Shown in pieces: positions 7,839 through 16,294 of a stretch of 42,431 nucleotides of DNA; the stretch's first letter is position 1, and every line of letters begins with the position of its first letter. The notes under the pieces were generated by a model, which saw only the letters and a program-made list of their open reading frames with translations, ran no database searches and was not told the origin of the DNA. The stretch comes from Bacteroidia bacterium. GTDB taxonomy: Bacteria > Bacteroidota > Bacteroidia > Chitinophagales > BACL12. Where the stretch lies: positions 1 through 42,431 of the forward strand of contig JAUIHG010000008.1 of assembly GCA_030432405.1 (NCBI GenBank). The letters run 5' to 3'. Both the position numbers and the translations under genes were made by a program.

Positions 7839-8840
7839 ATGATAAAGGACCAGCCCAGCCCCAAAACCCAGTCCATGTCCATGCGTTGGACGCACTACAA
7901 CGCGGAAACCATCGCGGTGGAAGAGCACATGGCCTGGGATCCCAGCCTGCTCCATGCCCCAGGTGAAGTGGCCTGGCTGGATGTGGTGGCGCCCCATCAG
8001 GAGTTGCTCAACCAGATGGTTCTGGACATGGATTGGCACCCCCTGATCAAGGAATACCATTCCATGGCCGGGCAAAGACCGAGCTTTTATGCCCTCGACC
8101 AGCACCTGCTGATCTCCGCCCGCATGCTGTCTGAAACCGACGCGGATGCCGAGGATGAATCCATCGCCATCGTATTGGGGGAGGGCTATCTGGTCAGTTT
8201 CCAGGAACGCGAAGGCGACGCGTTCCATCCGGTCCGCGAACGGCTGACCAACAACATCGGTGCGCTGCGCAAACGCAAGGCCGACCAATTGCTGTACCGC
8301 GTCCTGGATGCCTTGTGCGACCCCTATTTTCTGGTGGCCGAAAGCCTGGAAGAGGCCATGGAGGATATGCAGGAAACCATAGAAGCCGGGGAGCTGGACG
8401 AAGTGCCGGCCAAGCTGCGGCAATTCCGTGCGGCCATCAGCAGCCACCGCCGCTCGGTGGCCCCCTTGCGGGATGTCATTGCCGGGCTGATCAAAAGCGA
8501 ATCACCGCTGTTGAGCAAAGCCGTCTACGGATGGCTGCGCGAACTGCACCAGCAGTCCATGCTGCTGGTGGACACCTCCGAACAGTTGCGGGAACGCCTC
8601 AGCGACCTGCAGGCCCATTACCAGGTGGCCCAGAACGACCGGCTCAACGAGACGATGCGCCTGCTGACCATCGTCTCCACCTTTTTCATTCCGCTGACCT
8701 TCCTGGTCGGCGTCTACGGGATGAACTTCGAGCACATGCCCGAAATCAAATGGACCTTCGGCTACCCCATGTTCTGGGGCCTGAGCATCCTGCTGGCCCT
8801 GGGCATGGCCATCGCCTTCAGGCGCCGCGGATGGTTTTGA
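7839..8840 (+). CDS. corA: CorA-family divalent cation transporter
   Basis: 333 aa. A long soluble N-terminal region with helical stretches (QLLYRVLDALCDPYFLVAESLEE, LRQFRAAISSHRRSVAPLRDVI) matches the CorA cytoplasmic funnel. The C-terminus has two membrane helices, with the diagnostic YGMNF motif directly after the first (about residue 290) and the usual short positively charged end RRRGWF. CorA proteins are pentameric Mg2+/Co2+ channels of the inner membrane. The start is ATG 7839; a second ATG 36 bases later is possible. It is a single gene, convergent with the RRM gene. Confidence 0.95.
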   Translation: MIKDQPSPKTQSMSMRWTHYNAETIAVEEHMAWDPSLLHAPGEVAWLDVVAPHQELLNQMVLDMDWHPLIKEYHSMAGQRPSFYALDQHLLISARMLSETDADAEDESIAIVLGEGYLVSFQEREGDAFHPVRERLTNNIGALRKRKADQLLYRVLDALCDPYFLVAESLEEAMEDMQETIEAGELDEVPAKLRQFRAAISSHRRSVAPLRDVIAGLIKSESPLLSKAVYGWLRELHQQSMLLVDTSEQLRERLSDLQAHYQVAQNDRLNETMRLLTIVSTFFIPLTFLVGVYGMNFEHMPEIKWTFGYPMFWGLSILLALGMAIAFRRRGWF

Positions 8841-8845
8841 AGGCC

Positions 8846-8863
8846 TTCGCCCGTACGGGCGAA
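8846..8863. repeat. interspersed hairpin TTCGCC-N6-GGCGAA (18-bp perfect palindrome)
   Basis: TTCGCCCGTACGGGCGAA lies 5 bases after the corA stop. It is a perfect 18-base palindrome and the longest-spaced member of the TTCGCC/GGCGAA family. No T-run follows on either strand. It could still stabilise or end the corA mRNA. Confidence 0.75.
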
Positions 8864-8904
8864 AACAAGCGGATGCTGCCGCGTATCCGGGGGCTTACCG
8901 GCGC

Positions 8905-9489
8905 TTAAAAATCGTCGTCGAAATCATCCGCCCAACGGCCGCGCTTGGGCTTCTTGCTGCCCTTCTGGGGCTTGAGCGAGCCTTTCTTTTTCTTGGGACC
9001 ACCGGCATCCCGGCGTCCCTTCTCCTTGTCGGTGTCGCGGAATCGCGGTCTGGAACGCTCCGCATCCCCTCCGTCCGAATCCGGAGGTGGTCCGGCATCA
9101 CCGCGGCCCGGTGCATCTTCCCGAGGGCGGCCTGCAGGACGGCGTTCGCCGCCAAAGCCGCGGGATTCGCGCGCATCATCGCGCCGCGGGGGGCGATCCC
9201 CCATGGGCCGGTTGCGCGGAGGACCGCCCGGTCCCCCACCGCCCGAACGGCGGTCTTCAGCCTCTTTGACCACCATGGAGCGGCCGTTGAGCGTAAAGCC
9301 GTTCAATTCCTCAATGGCTTGCTGTGCGGCAGCGGCTTCCCGCATCTCCACAAATCCGAAGCCCTTGGAATCGCCGGTATCGCGGTCCGTGACCACTTTG
9401 GCGCGCGCCACTTCTCCGAAGCGGCCAAAAACCTCGCGAAGGTCGTCGTCGGTGGTGGCCGAGCTGAGCTTCGCTACAAAAATGTTCAT
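8905..9489 (-). CDS. RRM RNA-binding protein with long basic, disordered tail
   Basis: 194 aa from ATG 9489. Residues 1-80 form one RNA-recognition motif with RNP2 (IFVAKL) and RNP1 (KGFGFVEM) in the usual positions, like the short Rbp proteins of cyanobacteria and Bacteroidota. Residues 85-194 are low complexity, rich in Gly, Pro, Arg, Asp and Lys, with repeated basic clusters and an acidic end (DDFDDDF). Such tails are expected to be disordered and to strengthen RNA binding. The start excludes an in-frame extension to 9606 that lacks RRM homology. It is monocistronic. Confidence 0.9.
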   Translation of the reverse strand: MNIFVAKLSSATTDDDLREVFGRFGEVARAKVVTDRDTGDSKGFGFVEMREAAAAQQAIEELNGFTLNGRSMVVKEAEDRRSGGGGPGGPPRNRPMGDRPPRRDDARESRGFGGERRPAGRPREDAPGRGDAGPPPDSDGGDAERSRPRFRDTDKEKGRRDAGGPKKKKGSLKPQKGSKKPKRGRWADDFDDDF

Positions 9490-9562
9490 GTGTTCCTCGA
9501 CGTCGTTCTGGAAAACCCTGAATCCTTCAGGCGGTTTCCTGCCTTTGCAATAGGCGCTACCG

Positions 9563-9570
9563 TAAATGTA
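9563..9570 (-). promoter_or_regulatory. possible -7 box TACATTTA
   Basis: The minus strand reads TACATTTA (one mismatch to TAnnTTTG), giving a 5' leader of about 70 bases for the RRM gene that starts at 9489. The assignment is weak without a clear -33 box. Confidence 0.3.
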
Positions 9571-9585
9571 AAATGAGCTTGCTGG

Positions 9586-9611
9586 AATGCCGTAACCCAC
9601 CGGCATTTTTT
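9586..9611 (+). terminator. orphan hairpin with T-run on the plus strand
   Basis: AATGCCG and CGGCATT pair across an 8-base loop and are followed by four more T on the plus strand. No plus-strand gene lies between corA (ends 8840) and here. The neighbouring genes are on the minus strand, where no T-run follows the stem. It could stop corA read-through or an antisense transcript, or it may act on the HNH mRNA without a U-tract. Confidence 0.4.
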
Positions 9612-9634
9612 AGCTGGACGCTCCTGGCAGGTGT

Positions 9635-9973
9635 TCAACGCCGCCGCTGGCGCTTGGCGGCTTTGCGCGCATTGCTTGCGCGGTTGCGGTCGCGGTATTC
9701 CGGGTCTTTTTTGGCCACCCAACGCAGGAATTTGTCCATCTCCGGGTGCGCCTTCAACCGCTCAATGGTGTGGTAATGGTCCCGCAATTCGTTTTCGCTG
9801 AACAGCGAATGGATTTTGCTGTGGCAGATCGTGTGCAGGGTGATGGTGTCCTTGCCCTTTTTGGATTTCGGGATCAGGTGGTGTTCGTTGACGCTCGGTC
9901 CAGCCATCATGGGACGCCCACAAAGCGGACAGGTGCCGATGGGTTGCGGTGTGGATGGCCTGTTCGGGTGCAT
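9635..9973 (-). CDS. small HNH endonuclease-domain protein
   Basis: 112 aa. A CPLCGRP zinc-ribbon half is followed by EHHLIPKSKKGKD, a run to TLHTICHSKIHSLF, and FSENEL. This is the HNH core (His-His, Thr/Asn-type position, terminal His) of the small HNH proteins often found as single genes in Bacteroidota. The C-terminus is very basic (ARKAAKRQRRR), consistent with nucleic-acid binding. No restriction or phage partner lies beside it, so the biological role is open. Confidence 0.85.
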   Translation of the reverse strand: MHPNRPSTPQPIGTCPLCGRPMMAGPSVNEHHLIPKSKKGKDTITLHTICHSKIHSLFSENELRDHYHTIERLKAHPEMDKFLRWVAKKDPEYRDRNRASNARKAAKRQRRR

Positions 9974-10134
9974 GGGATCGCCAGCGCAGCTGCCAGAGCA
10001 TCAACCGTGGACCGCATTTGCCCTGGTTGACCAATAGCCTGCAAATGTTAAAGCGTGGTGCGCTTGGCTGCAAACCTATTCTTTTGGCACAGGGCTTGCA
10101 CCTTGCTGCGTCCTCCTCATCCATCCATTACCCC

Positions 10135-10998
10135 ATGGCTTTGATTTTACGCTTTCCCAAACCGTTGCTGTTGCTGTTGGCCATTGCGCTTGCGCCCAGT
10201 ACCAGCCGCGCACAGGACTCCTTGAAGGAATCGGAAACGGCGTCCATCCTGCCCGTGCCGCTGCCCCAACGCGGCCTCACGCTGTTGGTCGGTGCCGCAC
10301 CCACCAACCTGCACGATGCGGCGATGTCCACGCTCCGCTATGGGGGTGGGCCCTTCGCCGTGCGCACGGCGTACCACAAAACCAACCGCCGGTTTCACCG
10401 CAGCGCTTTTGTCGTGGATGCCGCCTTCGGCCGAATGCAGGCCGCACCCAATGCCCAATTCCCCGACCTGGCTACCGCACAGGTGTACCGGGTGGCGCTG
10501 CAATACCAATACCTCGTCCCGGTTTCGAAATGGTCCGGCCGGTACGCCACCCTCCACCTCGGGGGGCATGCCGGATTTCTGGGCGACGTGCGGTTGGCCT
10601 ACCAGCTCGACAACAGTTTTGCGGCCTATATGGCCAGTTTTGGCACCGGTTTGAGCGCGCTTTGGGAAGTGCCCTTTGACCTGTTTGACCGCACCTGGAA
10701 GCTGGACCTGCAGGTGGACCTGCCGGTGCTGCAACGGGTGTGGCGTCCCGATCCACTGAACCGCTACGACTTCCTGGAAACGGATTTTGAATTGCTCAGC
10801 GCCAGCCTGGACGGCGGACAATGGGCGTTCTGGAACCGTGCCTTCCGCACCCATTTTCAAAGCCGCCTGCGCTATCCCATCCGGGGCGGCAATGCGCTGC
10901 TGCTGGCCTACGGCTGGGACTTCAACCACCTGGCCGACCAACCCCGATACACCGGCGCCAGCCATCGGATTCAGGGCGGCCTGTTGTGGTCGTTCTGA
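10135..10998 (+). CDS. predicted outer-membrane beta-barrel protein
   Basis: 287 aa from ATG 10135, chosen because it begins a clean signal peptide: a basic MALILRF head, a Leu-rich core and SRAQD at about residues 24-28. The mature part has alternating hydrophobic strands (VYRVALQYQYLV, ATLHLGGHAGFLG, AYMASFGTGLSALWEV, NALLLAYGWDFNHL) and ends in aromatic Phe (GGLLWSF), as outer-membrane barrels do. Family unknown. The S41 lipoprotein gene starts 55 bases later, so the two may be cotranscribed. Confidence 0.75.
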   Translation: MALILRFPKPLLLLLAIALAPSTSRAQDSLKESETASILPVPLPQRGLTLLVGAAPTNLHDAAMSTLRYGGGPFAVRTAYHKTNRRFHRSAFVVDAAFGRMQAAPNAQFPDLATAQVYRVALQYQYLVPVSKWSGRYATLHLGGHAGFLGDVRLAYQLDNSFAAYMASFGTGLSALWEVPFDLFDRTWKLDLQVDLPVLQRVWRPDPLNRYDFLETDFELLSASLDGGQWAFWNRAFRTHFQSRLRYPIRGGNALLLAYGWDFNHLADQPRYTGASHRIQGGLLWSF

Positions 10999-11053
10999 TG
11001 GACGCTGTTTTTTTCGCATGCCTTCATGCCCCATCCCTTCAAGCCGCTTACCG

Positions 11054-12064
11054 ATGCACCGCTTACTTCCCGGACTCCTGCTTGCCCTGCTGCTTTCCTT
11101 CAGCGCCTGCGAAACCCTCTTTTTTCCGCCGGATCCCGAAAGCGATCCCGAAGCGGTGTTTGAACAGTTGTGGACGGTGCTGGACACCAGCTATTCCCTG
11201 TTTCCCGTCAAGAACCTGGATTGGGATTCGGTCCACGACGCCTATGCACCCCGCATCCAACCGGATATGGGCCGGGCGGAGCTGTTCGCCGTACTCGGCG
11301 CCATGTGCAACGAACTGCGGGACGGGCATGTTAACCTGCGCAGCGAAAACGACGTCTCCAAATACCTGGCCTATTACCAGGACTATCCGATCAACTACAA
11401 CGCGTTGTTTGTCGAAAGCAATTACCTGGGCAACGAATTTTCCATCACCCCGCCTTTTCTGCACCATATCATCGACTCGGTGGGGTATCTGCGCTACGGG
11501 GCTTTTGCGGCGCCTTTTGCTGTGGCAGACCTTGAAAATATCCTCGACCGCTTCCAGGGTTTGAAAGGCTTGGTCATCGACGTGCGCGGCAACGAGGGCG
11601 GCGATCCGCAAAACGCCTACCGCATTTTGGAACGCTTGATCCCCGAAGAGCGGCACATCCTCTCCACCCGCTGGAAAAACGGTCCGGGGCATGCGGACCT
11701 GGGACCGGTCTCCGACATCGTTTTGGCGCCTGCCGGCGAAGTCCGCTTTGACGGCCCGGTGGTCATCCTGACCAACCGGAGCTGCTATTCGGCCTGCAGC
11801 TATTTTGCCGCAGCCTGCAAGGCCTTTCCTAGCATCCAGCAGGTCGGCGACTACACCGGCGGCGGAGCGGGCATACCCCTTGGCGTAGAACTGGCCAACG
11901 GCTTTTCCGTCAATTTTTCGGCCTCATTTGGCAGCTATCCGGACGGGACCTCATTTGAAGCCGGCGTGCCTCCGGACGTCCGGGTGGATATTGACCCGGC
12001 CGATGAGGCCATCGGCAAGGACAGCATCCTCGAAAAGGCGCTGGAACTGCTGGGCGCTGGATAA
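11054..12064 (+). CDS. S41-family peptidase-like lipoprotein
   Basis: 336 aa from ATG 11054, which gives a signal peptide ending LLSFSAC with a candidate lipid-attached Cys near residue 20. A DGHVNL motif (about residue 92), then VIDVRGNEGG (about 173) and TNRSCYSACSYFAAA (about 240-254), are the landmarks of the S41 peptidase fold, with Ser 246 the likely nucleophile. The lysine of CtpA-type enzymes is absent: that loop reads VGDYTGGGAG. This is the pattern of the tricorn-like branch common in Bacteroidota. It is probably periplasmic, anchored to a membrane; substrate unknown. Confidence 0.85.
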   Translation: MHRLLPGLLLALLLSFSACETLFFPPDPESDPEAVFEQLWTVLDTSYSLFPVKNLDWDSVHDAYAPRIQPDMGRAELFAVLGAMCNELRDGHVNLRSENDVSKYLAYYQDYPINYNALFVESNYLGNEFSITPPFLHHIIDSVGYLRYGAFAAPFAVADLENILDRFQGLKGLVIDVRGNEGGDPQNAYRILERLIPEERHILSTRWKNGPGHADLGPVSDIVLAPAGEVRFDGPVVILTNRSCYSACSYFAAACKAFPSIQQVGDYTGGGAGIPLGVELANGFSVNFSASFGSYPDGTSFEAGVPPDVRVDIDPADEAIGKDSILEKALELLGAG

Positions 12065-12123
12065 GCGCTGTGGAATGGGACCGATCTGCGGCCGCCTGCC
12101 GTGGTGATGCCCTGAACGGACCA

Positions 12124-12924
12124 TCAACCGTCGCCGTCCAGCAGGTCGCCGAGGCCGCCCAGAATGGAGCCTTCGCCTTTCCGGCGACCGCCAGCCCTGG
12201 GCGCATGCGCGATAATCCGGTCGGCCATGCGGCTGAAGGGCAGGCTTTGCAGGAACACGGTGCCGGTGCCTTTCAGGGTGGCCAGAAACAGGCCCTCGCC
12301 GCCAAAAAACATGCTCTTCAGCCCGCCCACGCGCTCGATGTCGTAGTCCAGGCCGGGCGTGAAGGCGGCCAGGCAGCCGGTGTCGATGCGCAGGGTTTCG
12401 TTGTTGAGTTCCTTGCGGATGACCGTACCGCCGGCATGCAAAAAGAGGCGGCCATCGCCGCGGAAACGTTGGAGGATAAAACCCTCACCGCCAAAAAACC
12501 CGGCACCGAGGCGTTTTTGGAACGCAATGCTGACTTCGGTGCCATACGCGGCGCAGAGAAAGGCGTCCTTTTGGGAGAGCAGTTCGCCGCCGAAGGCGGC
12601 AAGCTCCACCGGCACGATCTTGCCGGGATAGGGCGAGGCAAAGGCCACCCGCGCCTTGCCGGGAGCGCCGGTATTGGTGAAGTGCGTCAGGAAAATGGAC
12701 TCCCCGGTCAAGACCCGTTTGCCCACATTCAGGAGCTTGTCCAGAATGCCCTGGTCGGCGCGGGAACCATCGCCCATGCGGGACTCGAAGGCAATCCCGT
12801 CCTCCATGTAGTTCATCGCGCCGGCTTCGGCAATGACAGTCTCCTGCGGGTCGAGTTCAATCTCCACCACCTGCATGTCGTCGCCGACAATGCGGTAATC
12901 GATTTCGTGGGCTTTCTGGGGCAT
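12124..12924 (-). CDS. AIM24/TIGR00266-family protein
   Basis: 266 aa from ATG 12924. The sequence has the family's signature glycine- and phenylalanine-rich beta repeats: [54 protein letters not shown] and [35 protein letters not shown]. No signal peptide is seen. Bacterial members are of unknown function; the name comes from the yeast mitochondrial AIM24 relative. An exact TAnnTTTG box lies about 65 bases upstream, so it is probably transcribed alone, although the SDR gene lies upstream on the same strand. Confidence 0.92.
   Translation of the reverse strand: MPQKAHEIDYRIVGDDMQVVEIELDPQETVIAEAGAMNYMEDGIAFESRMGDGSRADQGILDKLLNVGKRVLTGESIFLTHFTNTGAPGKARVAFASPYPGKIVPVELAAFGGELLSQKDAFLCAAYGTEVSIAFQKRLGAGFFGGEGFILQRFRGDGRLFLHAGGTVIRKELNNETLRIDTGCLAAFTPGLDYDIERVGGLKSMFFGGEGLFLATLKGTGTVFLQSLPFSRMADRIIAHAPRAGGRRKGEGSILGGLGDLLDGDG
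12583..12599. repeat. degenerate TTCGCC hairpin inside the AIM24 gene
   Basis: TTCGCCGCCGAAGGCGG: GCCGCC/GGCGG-type pairing in the coding region. It is a weaker relative of the perfect TTCGCC-N-GGCGAA copies. Confidence 0.4.
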
Positions 12925-12989
12925 GGTGTGTTTCGGGCTTCGGCGTTTGGGGCAGGATATTGCGCCAACTGTTGGCGTTTGGCTGCGTT

Positions 12990-12997
12990 CAAAAGTA
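12990..12997 (-). promoter_or_regulatory. -7 box TACTTTTG for the AIM24 gene
   Basis: The minus strand reads TACTTTTG, an exact match to the Bacteroidota -7 element TAnnTTTG, about 65 bases before the start at 12924. It directly abuts the 17-bp repeat at 13001-13017. Confidence 0.55.
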
Positions 12998-13000
12998 GCG

Positions 13001-13017
13001 CGCGCTCGCGCGAAGCG
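13001..13017. repeat. 17-bp element, copy 1 (one mismatch)
   Basis: CGCGCTCGCGCGAAGCG differs by one base from the identical 17-mers at 17285-17301 and 23531-23547. It is intergenic, between the SDR stop and the AIM24 promoter box. Confidence 0.75.
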
Positions 13018-13041
13018 CATAGCGCAGCTACCCGGCTGGTC

Positions 13042-13851
13042 TCAGGTCTTTTCCTCCACGCCATACAAGCGGCGCACGGCATTGCCGTAGACCCGCATGG
13101 CAAAACGCCGTCCAAATACCCGGTGCAAAAAACCGGAAGACCAGCGGTTGCTGCGCCCCGCAATCCAAAACGGATGCGTGCCCAGCGCTTTGAGCCCTTC
13201 TTCCACCACGGGTTCCGGCGGCATGACCGTCATGCCCTGCACGCGCCGCGGCATGGCCCCGCTGTCGCGGAAGGCCGGCGTATCCGTGGCCCCTGGGAGC
13301 AGCGCCATGACGTCCACGCCGCGCGCTTTCCATTCCAGGTGCAGGGATTCGGCAAAGACCTGCAACCAGGCCTTGGAGGACGCATAGCTGGCCAACAGCG
13401 GACTGCCCTGTCCGGCGGAAGCCGAAGACAGCAGGATCACCCCACCGCGGCCGCGCTGCACCATGGCGCCCCCCAGCGCATGCACCAGGTGCATGCTGCT
13501 GCGCACGTTCACGTCGATGTGCCGGTCGTGGTTTTCGACCGATTGTTCCAAAAATGGCGACACCACGCTGTAGGCCGCATTGGCCACCAGCAATCCGATT
13601 TCTTTTTGACCCACTGCCGCCAGCAGTTCTTGCACGGCGGCGTTGTCCGCGAGGTCTACCGTATGGGCTTCCACCTCCACCCCTTGCTGGCGCAGTTCAG
13701 CGGCCAGGGCTTCCAGCGGCTCGGTTTGCAGGTCCACCAAAAGCAAACGAAGTCCGCGCCGGGCCAGGGCCCGCGCGAAGGCTTCGCCCAGTCCCTGGGC
13801 GGCGCCGGTGACCAAAGCCCAGGGCCCATAGTGCTGCTGAAAATGCTGCAT
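13042..13851 (-). CDS. short-chain dehydrogenase/reductase
   Basis: 269 aa from the ATG at 13851, which overlaps the upstream stop as TGATG; an in-frame ATG at 13881 is an alternative. The Rossmann cofactor motif is TGAAQGLG near residue 15. The NAA(Y) motif is LLVANAAYS, the catalytic Ser lies in ILLSSASAG, and the active-site pair reads YASSK (Tyr-x-x-x-Lys). The PGATDTP loop follows. This is a classical SDR, NAD(P)-dependent, cytoplasmic, substrate unknown. It is the last gene of the overlapping unit 17414-13042. Confidence 0.92.
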   Translation of the reverse strand: MQHFQQHYGPWALVTGAAQGLGEAFARALARRGLRLLLVDLQTEPLEALAAELRQQGVEVEAHTVDLADNAAVQELLAAVGQKEIGLLVANAAYSVVSPFLEQSVENHDRHIDVNVRSSMHLVHALGGAMVQRGRGGVILLSSASAGQGSPLLASYASSKAWLQVFAESLHLEWKARGVDVMALLPGATDTPAFRDSGAMPRRVQGMTVMPPEPVVEEGLKALGTHPFWIAGRSNRWSSGFLHRVFGRRFAMRVYGNAVRRLYGVEEKT

Positions 13852-14891
13852 CAGGATGCTTTTTCTTTTGGTCCGCACCAACCTATGTGCATCAGCAGGC
13901 CAAAATGGTCTGAACCGGGCAGGGAAAACCGGTGCCGCCGCATGCAGGCAAAATGCGAAGACAACAGCACCTGATCCAGGGGCCAGCGCAACCAGCGGTA
14001 CTTGGCGTGGAAGGTGGCCAGCGGATGCCGACCGACACCCGGGTCCAACAAACCCGCATGTTGGCGGAACAGCCGCATGGCCCGCGACCAGGGTACGTCG
14101 TTGAAATCACCGGCCACCAAAAAGGGCATGTCCGCTCCCCAGCCCTTTTGCGCAAACGCATCAATGGCCCCCGCCCATTCGCGGACCAGGGGCCACTTGG
14201 ATTCCGCCTCATCCGGTGCGGGTGGTTTGGGGTGCAATACACAAAGTCCAAAGGGCCGGTCGCCGAGCCGCAGTTGGCCCCATGCCGAGGGAATGTTGTC
14301 CTGAACCAGTTCGCCGAAGGCGAAATCTTCGATTTCCGTTTTGCTGATCACCGCCATGCCGTAGGCGTTGTCGAGCAGGTGCAGATGCCGGTGCGGATAC
14401 GCGGCGTTGTGGGCTTCCAGCACGTCCGTCCAATCCGTTCCGGGTTCGAGCAGTACAATCAGGTCGGCGTCCTGTTCCAACACCACCTTCCAGAGGGCCT
14501 CGCGCCGATTGTTTTCCATTTTGACGTTAGCGATGCAGACGCTCAGCCAGGGTTCACCGGAAAAATCATCCACCTCTTTGGGGTAGAATTGGGTATACGG
14601 CAGCAAGTCCCGCAGGCCGATGCCCACCCCAATGCCCATGGTCAGAAACAGCACCGCCATGGCCCAGCCGGGTCCCGTGTTGTCGGTCCATCCGCAAAAA
14701 ACCAACCACAATGAAAAAACAAACAGCCAGGCCAGGCCCAGTTCAATCCATTGCCGGCGGGGATAGACCAGGGTGCTCATCCAGCGCCGCAGGCGCCAGG
14801 GGCTCAGGGGCAGCAGGGGCAACAGCAGCAGCGGCAGCATGAGCAGCCCCCAGACCACTACCGCAGTTTTCCATACCGTGCACCAGGGCAT
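13851..14891 (-). CDS. membrane-anchored endonuclease/exonuclease/phosphatase-family protein
   Basis: 346 aa. The N-terminus carries three hydrophobic helices (about 8-32, 50-66 and 76-93), so the catalytic domain is probably on the outer face of the inner membrane. The domain shows the EEP landmarks: IANVKMENNR at the start, LLEPG with the metal-binding Glu, VAGDFNDVPWS, PLDQVL and SDHFGLL near the end. Related YafD-like proteins are uncharacterised. Start and stop overlap their neighbours as TGATG on both sides, indicating translational coupling. Confidence 0.88.
   Translation of the reverse strand: MPWCTVWKTAVVVWGLLMLPLLLLPLLPLSPWRLRRWMSTLVYPRRQWIELGLAWLFVFSLWLVFCGWTDNTGPGWAMAVLFLTMGIGVGIGLRDLLPYTQFYPKEVDDFSGEPWLSVCIANVKMENNRREALWKVVLEQDADLIVLLEPGTDWTDVLEAHNAAYPHRHLHLLDNAYGMAVISKTEIEDFAFGELVQDNIPSAWGQLRLGDRPFGLCVLHPKPPAPDEAESKWPLVREWAGAIDAFAQKGWGADMPFLVAGDFNDVPWSRAMRLFRQHAGLLDPGVGRHPLATFHAKYRWLRWPLDQVLLSSHFACMRRHRFSLPGSDHFGLLMHIGWCGPKEKAS
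14310..14324. repeat. interspersed hairpin TTCGCC-GAA-GGCGAA
   Basis: Perfect 6-base arms and a 3-base loop, within the EEP-family coding region (minus strand), in frame. Confidence 0.6.
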
Positions 14892-16294
14892 CAGGCTACC
14901 GGGGCTTGGCCTTCCGCGGCGCTGCCGGATGGCGAGGGCTTGACCAGGCGGGTGCAGAAGTAAATGGGGAAATAGGGATTCAGGCGCGAGACGGCATCGG
15001 ACCAGCTGTCTTCGTAAAATCCGGTCATCACAAAACCCGCTTCAAGGGGCCATGCGATGAGTTGTTCCATGCTGTGGCCAAATTCGAGGGCTTCTCCGGA
15101 GGCGACCCATTGCTGCAAGCGCTCTGGAGGCATTTGCTCCAAATCGGAATACGGTACGTTGTAGCGCAGCGTCAGCGGGCCGCCCTTTTCCAGATCCTCG
15201 TGGTCAAAACAGTAAAAAATGGGCTGCATCAATCCGCACAACATACGTCCACCCGGCTTGAGCACCCGGAAGGCTTCCTTCCACATGGGCGCCAAATCGG
15301 GCGCGTAGGGATTGCTGACCGGATGGAAAATCAAATCAAAATGCGCAGAAGGAAGGGCCGACAAGTCCGCCATGTTGCCCTGAACGGTTTGCAGCGTTAA
15401 TCCGTTCGCTTCCGTTACGGCACGGTCGCGGGCCAATTGGGCATCGCTGAGGTCAAAGCTGGTCACCCGGGCCCCGGCGGCTGCAAACAGGGGCATCTGC
15501 TGCCCGCCGCCGGAAGCCAGGCCCAAGACCTCGGCGCCTTCCAAATGCCCCAACCAGGTATCGGGTACCCGTTTGTTGGGCGTCAGGACCACCTCTACAT
15601 CGCCCTTGCGTGCGGCCTCGAGCCGCTCGGCAGCATAGGGTTGGGACCACTCCCCACCACTGCGCGCCCAGCGGTTCCAGCCGCGCCGGTTGTGTTGCAA
15701 CAGGGCATCCACGCCCTTGGGCGGCTGTGCTTTGGCCGCTGTATTCAGGGCCTTCTCCGTCAGGTCAAGCGCCTGTTCGGTGGAGGCCAACAGGGCCTCG
15801 TCCTTCATGGCTTGGCGCATTTCCAGGGCACGCTGCAGGTAGCTTTTGGCCAGAGCGGGCCGGCCGGCATCCAACGCGCACTTGCCGGCATGTTGCAGGG
15901 CATAATGCCGCCAGGTTTTCAGCGCTGGATCGGCGTCGCCCTGATCGATCAGGGTTTCCAGATCGGCCAGCGCTTCGGGGATTTCTCCGGCCCATTGCCG
16001 GGCATGCGCCCGGCGAATCCGGTTTCGGAACGCCGCTCCTTTGTCCTCAAGCACCAGGGCGCGCGCAATGGCTTCGTCGTGGCATCGGATGGCCTGTTCG
16101 GGCTGACCGAGGACGCGGTGCCAATTGGCCAGCATGCCCCAGGCCCGGACGGCATCGCGATTTTCCAGGTTCCCCATGCTGCGGTGCAGCTGTTCCATCG
16201 CCTTGCGGACATCCGCAGGCGCTTCCGCCTGTTCCCGGCCTTGCGCATCAAAACGCATGCGCAGGTTCAATGCGGGATCAAACCATCCGTCCAT
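14891..16294 (-). CDS. TPR-methyltransferase fusion protein
   Basis: 467 aa from the ATG at 16294. A longer frame to 16483 would be antisense-like sequence inside the upstream gene and is rejected. Residues 1-175 are helical repeats of TPR type (VRAWGMLANWHRVLGQPEQAI, LAKSYLQRALEMR). Residues 195-455 are a class I SAM-dependent methyltransferase: motif I EVLGLASGGGQQ near 255, acidic FDLSDAQL, QGNMADLSALP, then FRVLKPGGRML. The start overlaps the upstream stop by 17 bases and the stop overlaps the next start. The substrate is unknown; the TPR half may bind a protein partner (inference). Confidence 0.88.
   Translation of the reverse strand: MDGWFDPALNLRMRFDAQGREQAEAPADVRKAMEQLHRSMGNLENRDAVRAWGMLANWHRVLGQPEQAIRCHDEAIARALVLEDKGAAFRNRIRRAHARQWAGEIPEALADLETLIDQGDADPALKTWRHYALQHAGKCALDAGRPALAKSYLQRALEMRQAMKDEALLASTEQALDLTEKALNTAAKAQPPKGVDALLQHNRRGWNRWARSGGEWSQPYAAERLEAARKGDVEVVLTPNKRVPDTWLGHLEGAEVLGLASGGGQQMPLFAAAGARVTSFDLSDAQLARDRAVTEANGLTLQTVQGNMADLSALPSAHFDLIFHPVSNPYAPDLAPMWKEAFRVLKPGGRMLCGLMQPIFYCFDHEDLEKGGPLTLRYNVPYSDLEQMPPERLQQWVASGEALEFGHSMEQLIAWPLEAGFVMTGFYEDSWSDAVSRLNPYFPIYFCTRLVKPSPSGSAAEGQAPVA

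Noticed and set aside
6249..8447. Extended start for the helical protein reaching into corA
   Set aside because: The added N-terminus is antisense to corA and lacks family similarity. The family start is at MPRKEPLYDLVQAL.
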